Source: JAJFVC01 sp039698075
GTDB lineage: Bacteria; Planctomycetota; Planctomycetia; Pirellulales; Thermoguttaceae
DNA length: 12,564 bases
Direction: 5' to 3'
Assembly (NCBI GenBank): GCA_039698075.1
Contig: JBDKTJ010000081.1
Span: forward strand, 1 to 12,564
The position numbers and the translations under genes are program-made. Under the pieces are notes generated by a model. It saw nothing but the letters and a program-made list of their open reading frames with translations, was not told the DNA's origin and made no database searches. Shown in pieces: positions 1 to 6,375 of the stretch (its first letter is position 1; each line of letters opens with the position of its first letter).

Positions 1-1859
1 GTGTTGGCCTGATCCCAGTCCGCAAGATCGCGGAAGTTTTCCAACCCGATGAACAAAAACATCGGCTCGCGTTGATGCCGGGACTCGCCGAGCCACAGAT
101 CGACCGTCGCTTGAAATCGGTCGCAATTCCAGGTCTCGCCCATTTGGCCTTTTTGGGAGTGCCTGCGAAGCGACGTCAACTGCGGCTGGCCTTCGAGCAT
201 ATTGATGAAATACAGGCGACCGTTCGAGGTGGTGCCTTGTGGAATCGCGACAATCGATCGGCCCGGCGCCACCTTGCGGTAGTCGTCCTTGGCAACGTAA
301 TAAGGCACGGTCGGAGCGCCCCACTGGTTGATCAGCCACGCGTTGTCGTCGCCGCCGTCGCGCCAGTTCTGCCACTGCACGAGCGAATCGATCGCCTTGA
401 TCCCCAATTGCCGGGCGATGTGCGGCGTATCATGCGAATAGGTGTAGCTGCCGAGCAATTCCAGCGGCCCGATGCCCAGCAGATCCCAAAGCTCCATCAG
501 CCGATGGATGCCGTCTCGCTGCAACTCCGCATCGAGCCAGACGAGATTGCTGTCGGGACATCGGGAAATCATCGAATCGGCGTGACACATCGGCATGATG
601 TGGTCGCCATAGCGGTGCCGCATGGTTGCAAAAATGCGATAATTTTCGGCAAGCTGACTGGGTGTTCGCACATAGGCCGCCGTATGTTCCGAACCATCCC
701 AAAAATCCGCCGCCAAACCGTGCTGATGAATCACGTCGTACGCCTCTCCGGTACGGCCGGGTTTCCGCAGCCCAGGATAGGAGGTCAACAGCAACCGGCA
801 CACCGCGTAGCCGTCGTCCAGCGCCGCAAACATCCGGCTGATCCGCTCCTCGCCGACTCGCCACACAATCCGTCCGTTGCCGGGCAGCGTCGGCGACACA
901 TCCACCACGGCCGTCTGGCCTCCGCGGGCGTCGGGTTTCCAATCCAGCTTCAGCGTCTTGACCGGCCCGGGGGTTTCGCGGAGATAGTCCCATTGGACCG
1001 TCGCCTCGCACGGCGAAGGAACCGGCCCGACGACGTGCAGCGTCGCCGTCACTTTTTCGCCGACGCGCACCAAACCGGGCGCGACGTTGAGAGAGGTTTT
1101 ATATCCCCAGCGTCCGGCGGCGGTTTCCGACTGCAAATACGTTTTGAGCTGTTCGAGCATTTCGGCGTCGTCGCGCATTTGCGACCTTGCCCAACGTTGG
1201 ATGTCGTCGCGCCGCTGGGCCGCCGTCCTCGGTGGTGGATCGCCGGAGGCGTCCATCTCGATCCGACGGATCGCCACCGACGGTTCCTTATCGCCCTGCA
1301 ACTGCAACGTCAGATAGCCCGAACGACACTCGAATCCAGCCGGCATGGGAAACGAGGTTTCCTGCGAGCCCGACCGCAAAACGACGCGATTCGGCTCCTG
1401 GGCAAACGTCAACGCATATTCGCCTTTTTCGGCCGCCGGAAGCTGCCATGCGCCGACCGCCTTTTGAGCGACGTAAAGGTGCGTCCGGCCATTCCGACCG
1501 ATTTGCAAAAAAATCGGGCATTGGTCGAATCGGCTCCATTCCCAGGGTTTTCCCCATCCGATCCGCAACGTTGGATTTCCCGCGTCGCCAAAGCTCCAAC
1601 GCAGCGAAGTCGTGAAGGTTTTCAGATTGCCGGGGTTCACGGCGGTTCCCGGCAACGTCGTCTCAGGCACACGCATCGCCCGCACCAGGCTCAAAACCAA
1701 TCCGTCCTTGTTGACAGGCGTTGGAGCATTGCCAAATCGCCACGCGCTGGGACTTTGAGTAAAATCATCGACATAACGCTGTCCGGCATCGCTGAAACTT
1801 GCCCAGCAGCTTGCCACGATGAAAACAACGATCGCCTGGCAAATCCATAGACATCTCAC
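1..1859 (-). CDS. Secreted multidomain protein of unknown function, carbohydrate-active-like (partial, C-terminus off the left edge)
   Basis: The minus strand is open from a GTG at 1859-1857 to base 1 without a stop, giving the first 619 residues. The GTG is chosen because GAGG lies at 1867-1870, 7 nt upstream, and because residues 1-20 then form a signal peptide (Met-Arg, a hydrophobic core, Ala at about 20). Reading by eye: residues 22-205 are strand-rich and resemble a LamG/concanavalin-like sandwich (starts DDFTQSPSAWRFGN); 210-250 look helical; 255-338 look like an Ig/FN3-type sandwich (starts VAPGLVRVGEK); from 341 on there is an alpha/beta region rich in Trp, His and Asp. There, GSYTYSHDTPH around H476 faintly recalls the H-x-x-x-H motif of NodB-type polysaccharide deacetylases, followed by a Trp-rich QWQNW stretch. 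I do not recognise the family. A secreted glycan-acting enzyme is my inference; the coding call itself is firm. It has its own promoter and is separated from the upstream glycosyltransferase by 273 nt. Confidence 0.85.
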   Translation of the reverse strand, partial: MRCLWICQAIVVFIVASCWASFSDAGQRYVDDFTQSPSAWRFGNAPTPVNKDGLVLSLVRAMRVPETTLPGTAVNPGNLKTFTTSLRWSFGDAGNPTLRIGWGKPWEWSRFDQCPIFLQIGRNGRTHLYVAQKAVGAWQLPAAEKGEYALTFAQEPNRVVLRSGSQETSFPMPAGFECRSGYLTLQLQGDKEPSVAIRRIEMDASGDPPPRTAAQRRDDIQRWARSQMRDDAEMLEQLKTYLQSETAAGRWGYKTSLNVAPGLVRVGEKVTATLHVVGPVPSPCEATVQWDYLRETPGPVKTLKLDWKPDARGGQTAVVDVSPTLPGNGRIVWRVGEERISRMFAALDDGYAVCRLLLTSYPGLRKPGRTGEAYDVIHQHGLAADFWDGSEHTAAYVRTPSQLAENYRIFATMRHRYGDHIMPMCHADSMISRCPDSNLVWLDAELQRDGIHRLMELWDLLGIGPLELLGSYTYSHDTPHIARQLGIKAIDSLVQWQNWRDGGDDNAWLINQWGAPTVPYYVAKDDYRKVAPGRSIVAIPQGTTSNGRLYFINMLEGQPQLTSLRRHSQKGQMGETWNCDRFQATVDLWLGESRHQREPMFLFIGLENFRDLADWDQAN

Positions 1860-1959
1860 GGTTAAACCTCGAAGCGGCGGGAAGGAAGGCTTGCCAAGAA
1901 AAACCGAAGGAAAAACGGTGGGGTGGCAGGACTGTGTCACATCCGGTCTTTCACAAGTT

Positions 1960-1988
1960 AATTTAACGCCTATCCCCAAGACAATCAA
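1960..1988 (-). promoter_or_regulatory. Candidate sigma70-type promoter for the left-edge secreted protein
   Basis: Read on the minus strand, TTGATT (1988-1983) is followed after exactly 17 bp by TAAATT (1965-1960), 4/6 matches each to the -35 and -10 consensus. The expected transcript would start near 1953 and leave a leader of about 94 nt before the GTG at 1859. An inverted repeat GTTAA-T-TTAAC (1957-1967) covers the -10 box and could be an operator or just AT-rich promoter sequence. The rest of the 273-nt gap (1860-2132) shows only weak hairpins, for example around 2080-2100 downstream of the glycosyltransferase, without a good T-tract. Confidence 0.45.
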
Positions 1989-2132
1989 TCCTCATCACCA
2001 CACGTCTTCTCCGGCAAGGACGCACTCTAAATGGAGTTGCGTGATCCTGAACATTTTGCACATGCTCGGAGCCGCCTCCCAAAGGCAGAGGGGCCCTCGA
2101 TTCTGAAATTTGCAAAAGTCCGGTTCGAAGAA

Positions 2133-3290
2133 CTACGATCGCAGGAACTTTTGATACAACGCCCGCAACTGGGCGGTCATGTGCTCGTGGCGGAACACTT
2201 CGGTGAACCGGCGGCGGCCTTCTTGGCCTAATCGTTCTCGCAACGCCGCGTCGGAGGCCAATCGGACCATCGCCGACGACAGGGCCTCGATGTCGCGGGG
2301 CGGGACCAAGACGCCCGTCTCGTTGGTGATCACGACTTCCCGCGCGCCGTCCACATCGTAGCTGACGGCCGGGCGGCCTGCGATCAATGCTTGCGGCAGG
2401 ACCCGGGCCAGCCCTTCGCGCAGACTTGCATGGACCACCAGATCCATCGCCCCGATCAGTTCCGGGATGCGACTGGGCGGGACCAGGCCGGTGAATTGAA
2501 AATAGTCTGAAAGTCCGGCCTCTTCAATCTTTTGACGCAATCGCTGACGCCAAAGCCCGTCGCCGACGAACAAGAATCGGGCGGACGGCGTCTCTCGGAC
2601 GACTCGCCGCGCCGCGTCGATTACGTCGTCGTGGCCTTTCAGATTGACCAGCCGGGCGATCTTGCCGATCACGACGTGTTCGGGCGAGTAACCGAGCTGA
2701 CGTCGCACGCGGTCGCGATGCTCGTCGGCGTGCAGAAACGGCTCGACGTCCATGCCGCTGTAGACAGTTGTAAACTTTTCGCGCGGGGCGATGCCGGCGT
2801 TGACCATCAGGTCGGTCATGGCGTCGGCCACGCTGACCATGGCGTGGCAGCGTCGAGCGGCCCAGCGTTCGCAGGCCTGAACAAACCATTGCGACGCCCT
2901 GCCCTGCCACGGATGAAACGGCGCGCCGTGGACCGTGTGAATCACAACCGGCACGCCCAACGACCACGCCGCCGCGCGGCCCAATATTCCGCCCTTGGCG
3001 CTGTGGGTGTGCACCACGTCGGGCCGGAACTTTTTCAGCGCGCTTTTGATTTGTCGATAGCTGACCGCGTCGCGCCACGGGTGGATCGGACGTCGCAACG
3101 GATCGAGGACTTTTAAGGGCACCCCCGATGCCTCGGCCCGATCCAACAGACTGCCTTCCGGCCCGATCGACGGCCCTGTCACCAGCAGCACGTCGTCGCC
3201 GTATTGATGGACCAGGTCTTCGCAAGTGAACAACGTATTCTCTTGCGCCCCGCCAATGATCATTCGTGTGATGACGTGTGCGATTCGCAT
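2133..3290 (-). CDS. GT4-family (GT-B fold) glycosyltransferase
   Basis: The 385-residue protein has the normal length of a GT4 enzyme, which transfers a sugar from a nucleotide-sugar donor to a lipid, glycan or small acceptor at the cytoplasmic face. The N-terminal acceptor domain (about 1-185) begins with a beta strand and the glycine-rich turn IIGGAQ (11-16) and holds VVHTHSAKGGILG (92-104) and HTVHG (118-122), typical of GT4_N. The C-terminal donor domain (about 200-375) has IGKIARLVNLKGHDDVI (208-224), FVGDG (241-245), FTGLV (266-270) and LREGLARVLPQAL (290-302). In that last motif the first Glu of EX7E is present (E292) but the second is Gln (Q300). The gene follows truA by 22 nt and is probably the last gene of the asd-truA unit. 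No Shine-Dalgarno is visible: a tandem repeat occupies its place. M10 is an alternative start but would remove the first beta strand. The acceptor and sugar cannot be told. Confidence 0.93.
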   Translation of the reverse strand: MRIAHVITRMIIGGAQENTLFTCEDLVHQYGDDVLLVTGPSIGPEGSLLDRAEASGVPLKVLDPLRRPIHPWRDAVSYRQIKSALKKFRPDVVHTHSAKGGILGRAAAWSLGVPVVIHTVHGAPFHPWQGRASQWFVQACERWAARRCHAMVSVADAMTDLMVNAGIAPREKFTTVYSGMDVEPFLHADEHRDRVRRQLGYSPEHVVIGKIARLVNLKGHDDVIDAARRVVRETPSARFLFVGDGLWRQRLRQKIEEAGLSDYFQFTGLVPPSRIPELIGAMDLVVHASLREGLARVLPQALIAGRPAVSYDVDGAREVVITNETGVLVPPRDIEALSSAMVRLASDAALRERLGQEGRRRFTEVFRHEHMTAQLRALYQKFLRS

Positions 3291-3293
3291 GAA

Positions 3294-3321
3294 AGGGATT
3301 AGGGATTAGAGATCAGGGATT
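3294..3321. repeat. Four-copy 7-bp tandem repeat (AGGGATT) at the truA/glycosyltransferase junction
   Basis: On the plus strand AGGGATT occurs at 3294-3300, 3301-3307 and 3315-3321, with a degenerate copy AGAGATC at 3308-3314 (two mismatches). The truA stop codon (3313-3315) lies inside it, and the array ends 3 bp from the glycosyltransferase ATG. On the coding (minus) strand the motif reads AATCCCT, so there is no purine-rich RBS. Confidence 0.85.
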
Positions 3322-4152
3322 GGACTCGACCGATGCAGTTTGTGCATAGTCAACCTGGACAAGAAAAAGTCCTTGCGGCGGCGCGGTCGGTCCGGCCCGA
3401 CGACGATCGGCCGCTTCGAGCGCCTCGCGGGGCCAACCGTCGGACTTCGCGCCGCGTCCGACTTGCACCAACGTTCCGACGATCGTGCGGACCATGTTGT
3501 AAAGGAACCCGTCGGCCTCGATGTCGAGCAGGATGAACGAGTCGGGAAACATGGACAACGCCGCCGCGTGGTCGCGTTGGCTCGACGTGGCGTGGATGGC
3601 GCACTCCGCGGCCCTACCCCGCTGAATCGACAGCTCGAAAACCGTCCGCACGGTCGTCTTTCTTGGGGCGCCGCTGCTTTGAAAGCTTTGAAAATCGTGC
3701 CGGCCGACCAACGGCGCGGCGGCGCGGCGCATCGCCTCGACGTCCAGCCGGCCGTGGACGTAATGCCATGCGCGATGCCGACAAAAAACGTCGCGGACCG
3801 GCCCGTCGTGAATCACGTAGCGATACCGTTTGCGCAGCACGTCGCGAATCGGATGAAAACCTTCGGGCGCGTCGGCCGCGTCGAGCACGGCGATGTCGCG
3901 GGGCAAATGGGCGTTGATGGCCTTCAAAAGCGTCTCAGGCGGCAGCGGGCAATCGGTCCGGACGCCGACCACCTGGCCCAGGGCGTGCACGCCGGCGTCG
4001 GTCCGTCCGCTGGCCAGCGTCGGGGCGCGGCGGCCGGTGATCTTTTTCAGCGCATGCTCCAACATGCCTTGCACGGTCGGCTTGCCGGGCTGCAATTGCC
4101 ACCCGGCGTAGGCCGTGCCGTCGTAGGCGATCGTGAGTTTGAGGGTGCGCAT
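3313..4152 (-). CDS. truA: tRNA pseudouridine(38-40) synthase TruA
   Basis: The 279-residue protein isomerises uridines 38-40 in the anticodon stem-loop of many tRNAs. It has the family hallmarks in order: KLTIAYDGTAYAGWQLQP (5-22), VQGMLEHALKKITG (27-40), the catalytic loop GRTDAGVHALGQV with the essential Asp at 52, RYRYVIHDG in the middle, the GRHDFQSFQSSG segment, and near the C-terminus DIEADGFLYNMVRTIVGTL. The segment between the FELSIQRG strand and FILLDIEADGF is somewhat longer than usual, a likely surface loop of about 20 residues. The start at 4152 is chosen because it begins exactly at the family's first strand and has an AGGGGGGAG-rich RBS just upstream; the frame stays open to 4590 only as a shadow of asd. 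It starts 14 nt after the asd stop, so the two are very likely co-transcribed. Confidence 0.97.
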   Translation of the reverse strand: MRTLKLTIAYDGTAYAGWQLQPGKPTVQGMLEHALKKITGRRAPTLASGRTDAGVHALGQVVGVRTDCPLPPETLLKAINAHLPRDIAVLDAADAPEGFHPIRDVLRKRYRYVIHDGPVRDVFCRHRAWHYVHGRLDVEAMRRAAAPLVGRHDFQSFQSSGAPRKTTVRTVFELSIQRGRAAECAIHATSSQRDHAAALSMFPDSFILLDIEADGFLYNMVRTIVGTLVQVGRGAKSDGWPREALEAADRRRAGPTAPPQGLFLVQVDYAQTASVESNP

Positions 4153-4166
4153 GCTCCCCCCCTGCC

Positions 4167-5168
4167 CTACCCTTGGACCAGCAACTCCGCAATCTGCACG
4201 GCGTTGGTCGCAGCGCCCTTGTGCAGGTTGTCGCTGACGCACCAGAACGCCAAACCGTTCGGGCAGGAGATGTCTTCGCGGATCCGCCCGATGAACGTCT
4301 CGTTCCGTCCGTTGCAGTTGATCGGCATCGGATAGATCTTCTTTTCCAGATCGTCCATCACGACCAGGCCCGGCGTCGCGGCGAACAGCTTGCGGGCCTC
4401 GTCGACCGAAATCTTCCGTTGAGTCTCGACCAAAATGCTCTCGCTGTGGCAATTGCTCACCGGCACGCGAATGCACGTCGGACAGATCTGCATGTCGTCG
4501 TCTTCGAGCATCTTGCGAGTCTCGTAGACCATCTTCATTTCTTCGGAGGTGTAGCCCTTGTATTTCGGGCCGCCGATCTGCGGGATGCAATTGAACGCGA
4601 TCGGATAGGCGAAGTTCTCATACGAATACGATTGGCCGGCCAACGCGGCCTTGGCGCCGCCCAACAGATCGCGCGTGCCGACCAGCCCGGCGCCGCTGAC
4701 GGCCTGATAGGTGCTCACGACCACCCGGGTCACGCGACCGGCGTCGTGCAACGGCTTCAAGGCCTGAACCATCTGGGTCGTCGAGCAGTTGGGGCTCGAA
4801 ATGATGCCCTTGTGCTTGCGAACGGCATGGGGGTTCACCTCAGGGATGACCAGCGGGACGTTCGGGTCCATGCGCCAATAGCCGCTCTCGTCGATCACGA
4901 CGCAACCGCGGCGGACGGCGTCGGGAATGAAGTCCCGAGCGACGTCGTCCGGCGTGCTGGCGATCACCAGGTCCACCCCGTCGAACGCCGATCCCTTCAA
5001 CTCCTCGACGACGATCTCGCGTCCGGCGAACGGGATTTTTCGGCCCGCCGACCGACCCGACGCAATAAACTTCATCGTCTTGTGCGGGAACTTTCGGGTT
5101 TCCAGCAGTTCTCGAATGATGGTTCCGACGGCGCCGGTGGCGCCCACGACCGCGACACGATCGAACAC
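4167..5168 (-). CDS. asd: Aspartate-semialdehyde dehydrogenase
   Basis: The 333-residue enzyme reduces L-4-aspartyl phosphate with NADPH to aspartate semialdehyde, the branch point to diaminopimelate/lysine, threonine and methionine. Visible are the nucleotide-binding GATGAVG (9-15), SPNCSTTQ with the catalytic Cys at 128, STYQAVSGAG (152-161), and RVPVSNCHSES with Arg 234 and the general-base His 241; length is normal. In the usual DNSSAFR motif this protein has DESGYWR (93-99), a noticeable variant. A GTG at 5168 is the start: AGGAG lies 8 nt upstream and residue 2 begins the Rossmann strand. The frame is open further up to 5453, but that would run through the terminator and promoter and lacks family similarity. 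It is the first gene of the asd-truA-GT4 unit, transcribed from the promoter at 5281-5309. Confidence 0.96.
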   Translation of the reverse strand: MFDRVAVVGATGAVGTIIRELLETRKFPHKTMKFIASGRSAGRKIPFAGREIVVEELKGSAFDGVDLVIASTPDDVARDFIPDAVRRGCVVIDESGYWRMDPNVPLVIPEVNPHAVRKHKGIISSPNCSTTQMVQALKPLHDAGRVTRVVVSTYQAVSGAGLVGTRDLLGGAKAALAGQSYSYENFAYPIAFNCIPQIGGPKYKGYTSEEMKMVYETRKMLEDDDMQICPTCIRVPVSNCHSESILVETQRKISVDEARKLFAATPGLVVMDDLEKKIYPMPINCNGRNETFIGRIREDISCPNGLAFWCVSDNLHKGAATNAVQIAELLVQG

Positions 5169-5209
5169 GGAAAGGTCTCCTGCGACAAAGGGTATTTGGG
5201 ATGGATGCC

Positions 5210-5225
5210 GGACCGATGGTCCATC
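5210..5225 (-). promoter_or_regulatory. Overlapping short palindromes in the asd leader
   Basis: The asd leader of about 105 nt (5274-5169) contains GGACC-GAT-GGTCC (5210-5222) and, overlapping it, GATGG-T-CCATC (5215-5225). The two hairpins exclude each other. The leader does not look like a lysine riboswitch, being too short and without its conserved core. Function is unknown; it may be chance. Confidence 0.25.
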
Positions 5226-5280
5226 TGCCCGGACGCCCCGGGAACAGGCAAACAACCTATCCCACAGCGGCAAGCTTATG

Positions 5281-5309
5281 ATTATCGCATGAACGGATGG
5301 GAATCTCAA
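5281..5309 (-). promoter_or_regulatory. Strong sigma70-type promoter of the asd-truA-GT4 unit (extended -10)
   Basis: On the minus strand TTGAGA (5309-5304, 5/6 to TTGACA) and GATAAT (5286-5281, 5/6 to TATAAT) are separated by exactly 17 bp. The -10 box is preceded by TGC, an extended -10 element. Expected start is near 5274, with a leader of about 105 nt. It lies just downstream of the terminator at 5339-5384, as expected for an independent transcription unit. Confidence 0.75.
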
Positions 5310-5338
5310 CCGTAAAAATGTCGATTTTCCCAGGAAAT

Positions 5339-5384
5339 AAAAAGGTCCCGCGGCGGGTCTTCCCCCAACCGTGGGACCTTTTTT
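5339..5384 (-). terminator. Rho-independent terminator, probably bidirectional
   Basis: AAAAAGGTCCCGCGG (5339-5353) pairs with CCGTGGGACCTTTTT (5369-5383) through 15 positions including one G-T pair, around a 15-nt loop. Read on the minus strand it ends the TIGR03000 gene, 28 nt after its stop, with the tract TTTTTATTT; the opposite strand has TTTTTT at 5379-5384. It insulates the TIGR03000 gene from the asd promoter. Confidence 0.88.
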
Positions 5385-5412
5385 CGATCGTTCGACTCCC
5401 GCAGCACCAAAA

Positions 5413-6132
5413 CTAGCGGGCCGCCACTTGCTGCGACGTGGTGTTGAAACCAAACGCCACGGCCGTGATGTCGCCGGCGGTCAACGTGACCGTCCGCGTG
5501 TCTTCCTGCACTTGGCCATTGCGGACCACCTGGGCCCGAACCACATACTTGTAGCTGAAACCAGACTTCAGTCCGTAGGAAACGAACTGGCGACGACAAC
5601 CGGAGCTGCTGGTCTGCAACCCGTTGATCGTCACTTTGGCGTCGTACGGAACCCAAACGGTCAGTACGCCGCTGGCTTCGGCCGACGTGGCACTGGTCTT
5701 GGGCTCGGCCGGGGCCGGAGCCGCAGGAGGCGGGGTTGTCGGCGAGGTCGGCTCACTGGGCATCATATCCATCGCCGGCTTCTTGGCAGGCGTCGGGGCC
5801 CCGCTGGGCGCCGTCCTCGGAACGTCGGTGCAGCACGGCTCAACGGTCGTGCAGCACGCGTTGCCATACCAACCGCCGCCCCAATAGAAACGATAGGGTC
5901 CGAACAACAGCCGTCGGATGGGACCAGGTCGCCATCCCATATACCAGCCGCCGTCGTACGAGGTGCAACAACTGGTGTAGCACGGCGAGTAACACGGCGT
6001 GTAGCAGCAACCAATGGCCGCGGGACGACAACATCCGCCCCACCATTGGGCATCCGCCTGCAACGCCGTCGCCGACAAGGCTACGGCCGCCACCGCGCCA
6101 ATCAGCAAGAATTTCCAACTCCCTCGATTCAT
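5413..6132 (-). CDS. Exported Cys-rich protein with C-terminal TIGR03000 domain
   Basis: The 239-residue protein starts with a signal peptide (KFLLIGAVAAVALSATALQADA, cut into the halves 7-16 and 17-28; cleavage near 28). Residues 29-105 are rich in Cys, Tyr, Gly and Trp with 12 cysteines, five of the sites being CC pairs, and a repeat-like run TPCYSPCYTSCC (45-56). Residues 106-148 form a Pro/Ala/Ser linker (TPAKKP, TPPPAAPAPAEP). Residues 155-229 match the TIGR03000 domain as I know it: LTVWVPYDAKVTING, GCRRQFVSYGL, YKYVVRAQVVRNG and a terminal beta strand. That domain is restricted to planctomycetes and has no known function. The mature protein should lie in the periplasm or on the surface, with disulfides likely. 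The ATG at 6132 has AAGGGAG 8 nt upstream. It is monocistronic, with a terminator at 5339-5384 and an inverted repeat over its promoter. Confidence 0.93.
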   Translation of the reverse strand: MNRGSWKFLLIGAVAAVALSATALQADAQWWGGCCRPAAIGCCYTPCYSPCYTSCCTSYDGGWYMGWRPGPIRRLLFGPYRFYWGGGWYGNACCTTVEPCCTDVPRTAPSGAPTPAKKPAMDMMPSEPTSPTTPPPAAPAPAEPKTSATSAEASGVLTVWVPYDAKVTINGLQTSSSGCRRQFVSYGLKSGFSYKYVVRAQVVRNGQVQEDTRTVTLTAGDITAVAFGFNTTSQQVAAR

Positions 6133-6181
6133 ATGACTTACTCCCTTCCGTTAGTACAGACGATCTACCCAAACCACACTA

Positions 6182-6203
6182 CAAACATATCAGCCTATGT
6201 TTG
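6182..6203. promoter_or_regulatory. Perfect 8-bp inverted repeat, candidate operator over the TIGR03000 promoter
   Basis: CAAACATA (6182-6189) and TATGTTTG (6196-6203) are perfect reverse complements separated by the 6 bases TCAGCC. The element covers the whole -10 box and most of the spacer of the candidate promoter, a usual place for a repressor site. No regulator gene is in the window. A second, weaker repeat with the same spacer length lies at 6227-6242. Confidence 0.45.
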
Positions 6204-6211
6204 AAAATCAA
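6184..6211 (-). promoter_or_regulatory. Candidate promoter of the TIGR03000 gene
   Basis: On the minus strand TTGATT (6211-6206) and TATGTT (6189-6184) are 16 bp apart, and the -10 box is preceded by TGA (extended -10). Transcription would start near 6177, about 45 nt before the ATG at 6132. The same -35 hexamer, TTGATT, is used in the candidate promoter at 1983-1988. Confidence 0.45.
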
Positions 6212-6337
6212 GTAGCCTGGGAAGACTTGCGCAATATCGCAACTTGTTAAGAATAAGTAATTTAGACGTTTTTTTCTTACCCGGCGTAGCAATACCCCCC
6301 ATTATTACGCAATTCAACAAACCCATCCGCTATACAA

Positions 6338-6365
6338 TTGACACAACCGGAATCTTCCGAGTAAT
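6338..6365 (+). promoter_or_regulatory. Candidate promoter of the RodA/FtsW-type gene
   Basis: A perfect -35 box TTGACA (6338-6343) is followed after 16 bp by AGTAAT (6360-6365, 4/6). A start near 6372 would leave only 3-4 nt before the ATG at 6376. An alternative -10, TACAAT (6333-6338), has no good -35. The rest of 6133-6375 is AT-rich with no gene. Confidence 0.35.
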
Positions 6366-6375
6366 GTCGTAAGGC

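Noticed and set aside
72..1850. Long plus-strand open frame of 592 codons
   Set aside because: Its translation is rich in Arg, His, Pro and Gln without domain features, and it lies antisense to a minus-strand frame that has a signal peptide, RBS and promoter. It is a GC-bias shadow.
1870..1920. Intrinsic terminator around ACCG...CGGT plus a T-run upstream of the first gene
   Set aside because: The stem has only 4 bp and lies inside the expected leader of the first gene; too weak to call.
3340..4335. Plus-strand open frame of 331 codons opposite truA
   Set aside because: It is a shadow of TruA, with biased composition and no motif.
4153..4590. Upstream extension of truA to 4590
   Set aside because: The extension overlaps asd in another frame, is low-complexity, and TruA homologues begin at the internal Met at 4152.
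5169..5274. Lysine riboswitch in the asd leader
   Set aside because: The leader is shorter than the lysine aptamer and I see none of its conserved core; only small palindromes are present.
4173..5315. Plus-strand open frame of 380 codons opposite asd
   Set aside because: The minus strand encodes an unmistakable Asd; the antisense product resembles no family and crosses the asd promoter.
5169..5453. Upstream extension of asd to 5453
   Set aside because: It would cross the promoter and the terminator stem, while the GTG at 5168 has a good AGGAG and matches the family N-terminus.
6245..6285. Possible small RNA or terminator at the T-rich run near 6270
   Set aside because: There is only AT-rich sequence with a 6-bp TAAGAA/TTCTTA symmetry and no GC-rich stem; better explained as part of a divergent promoter region.
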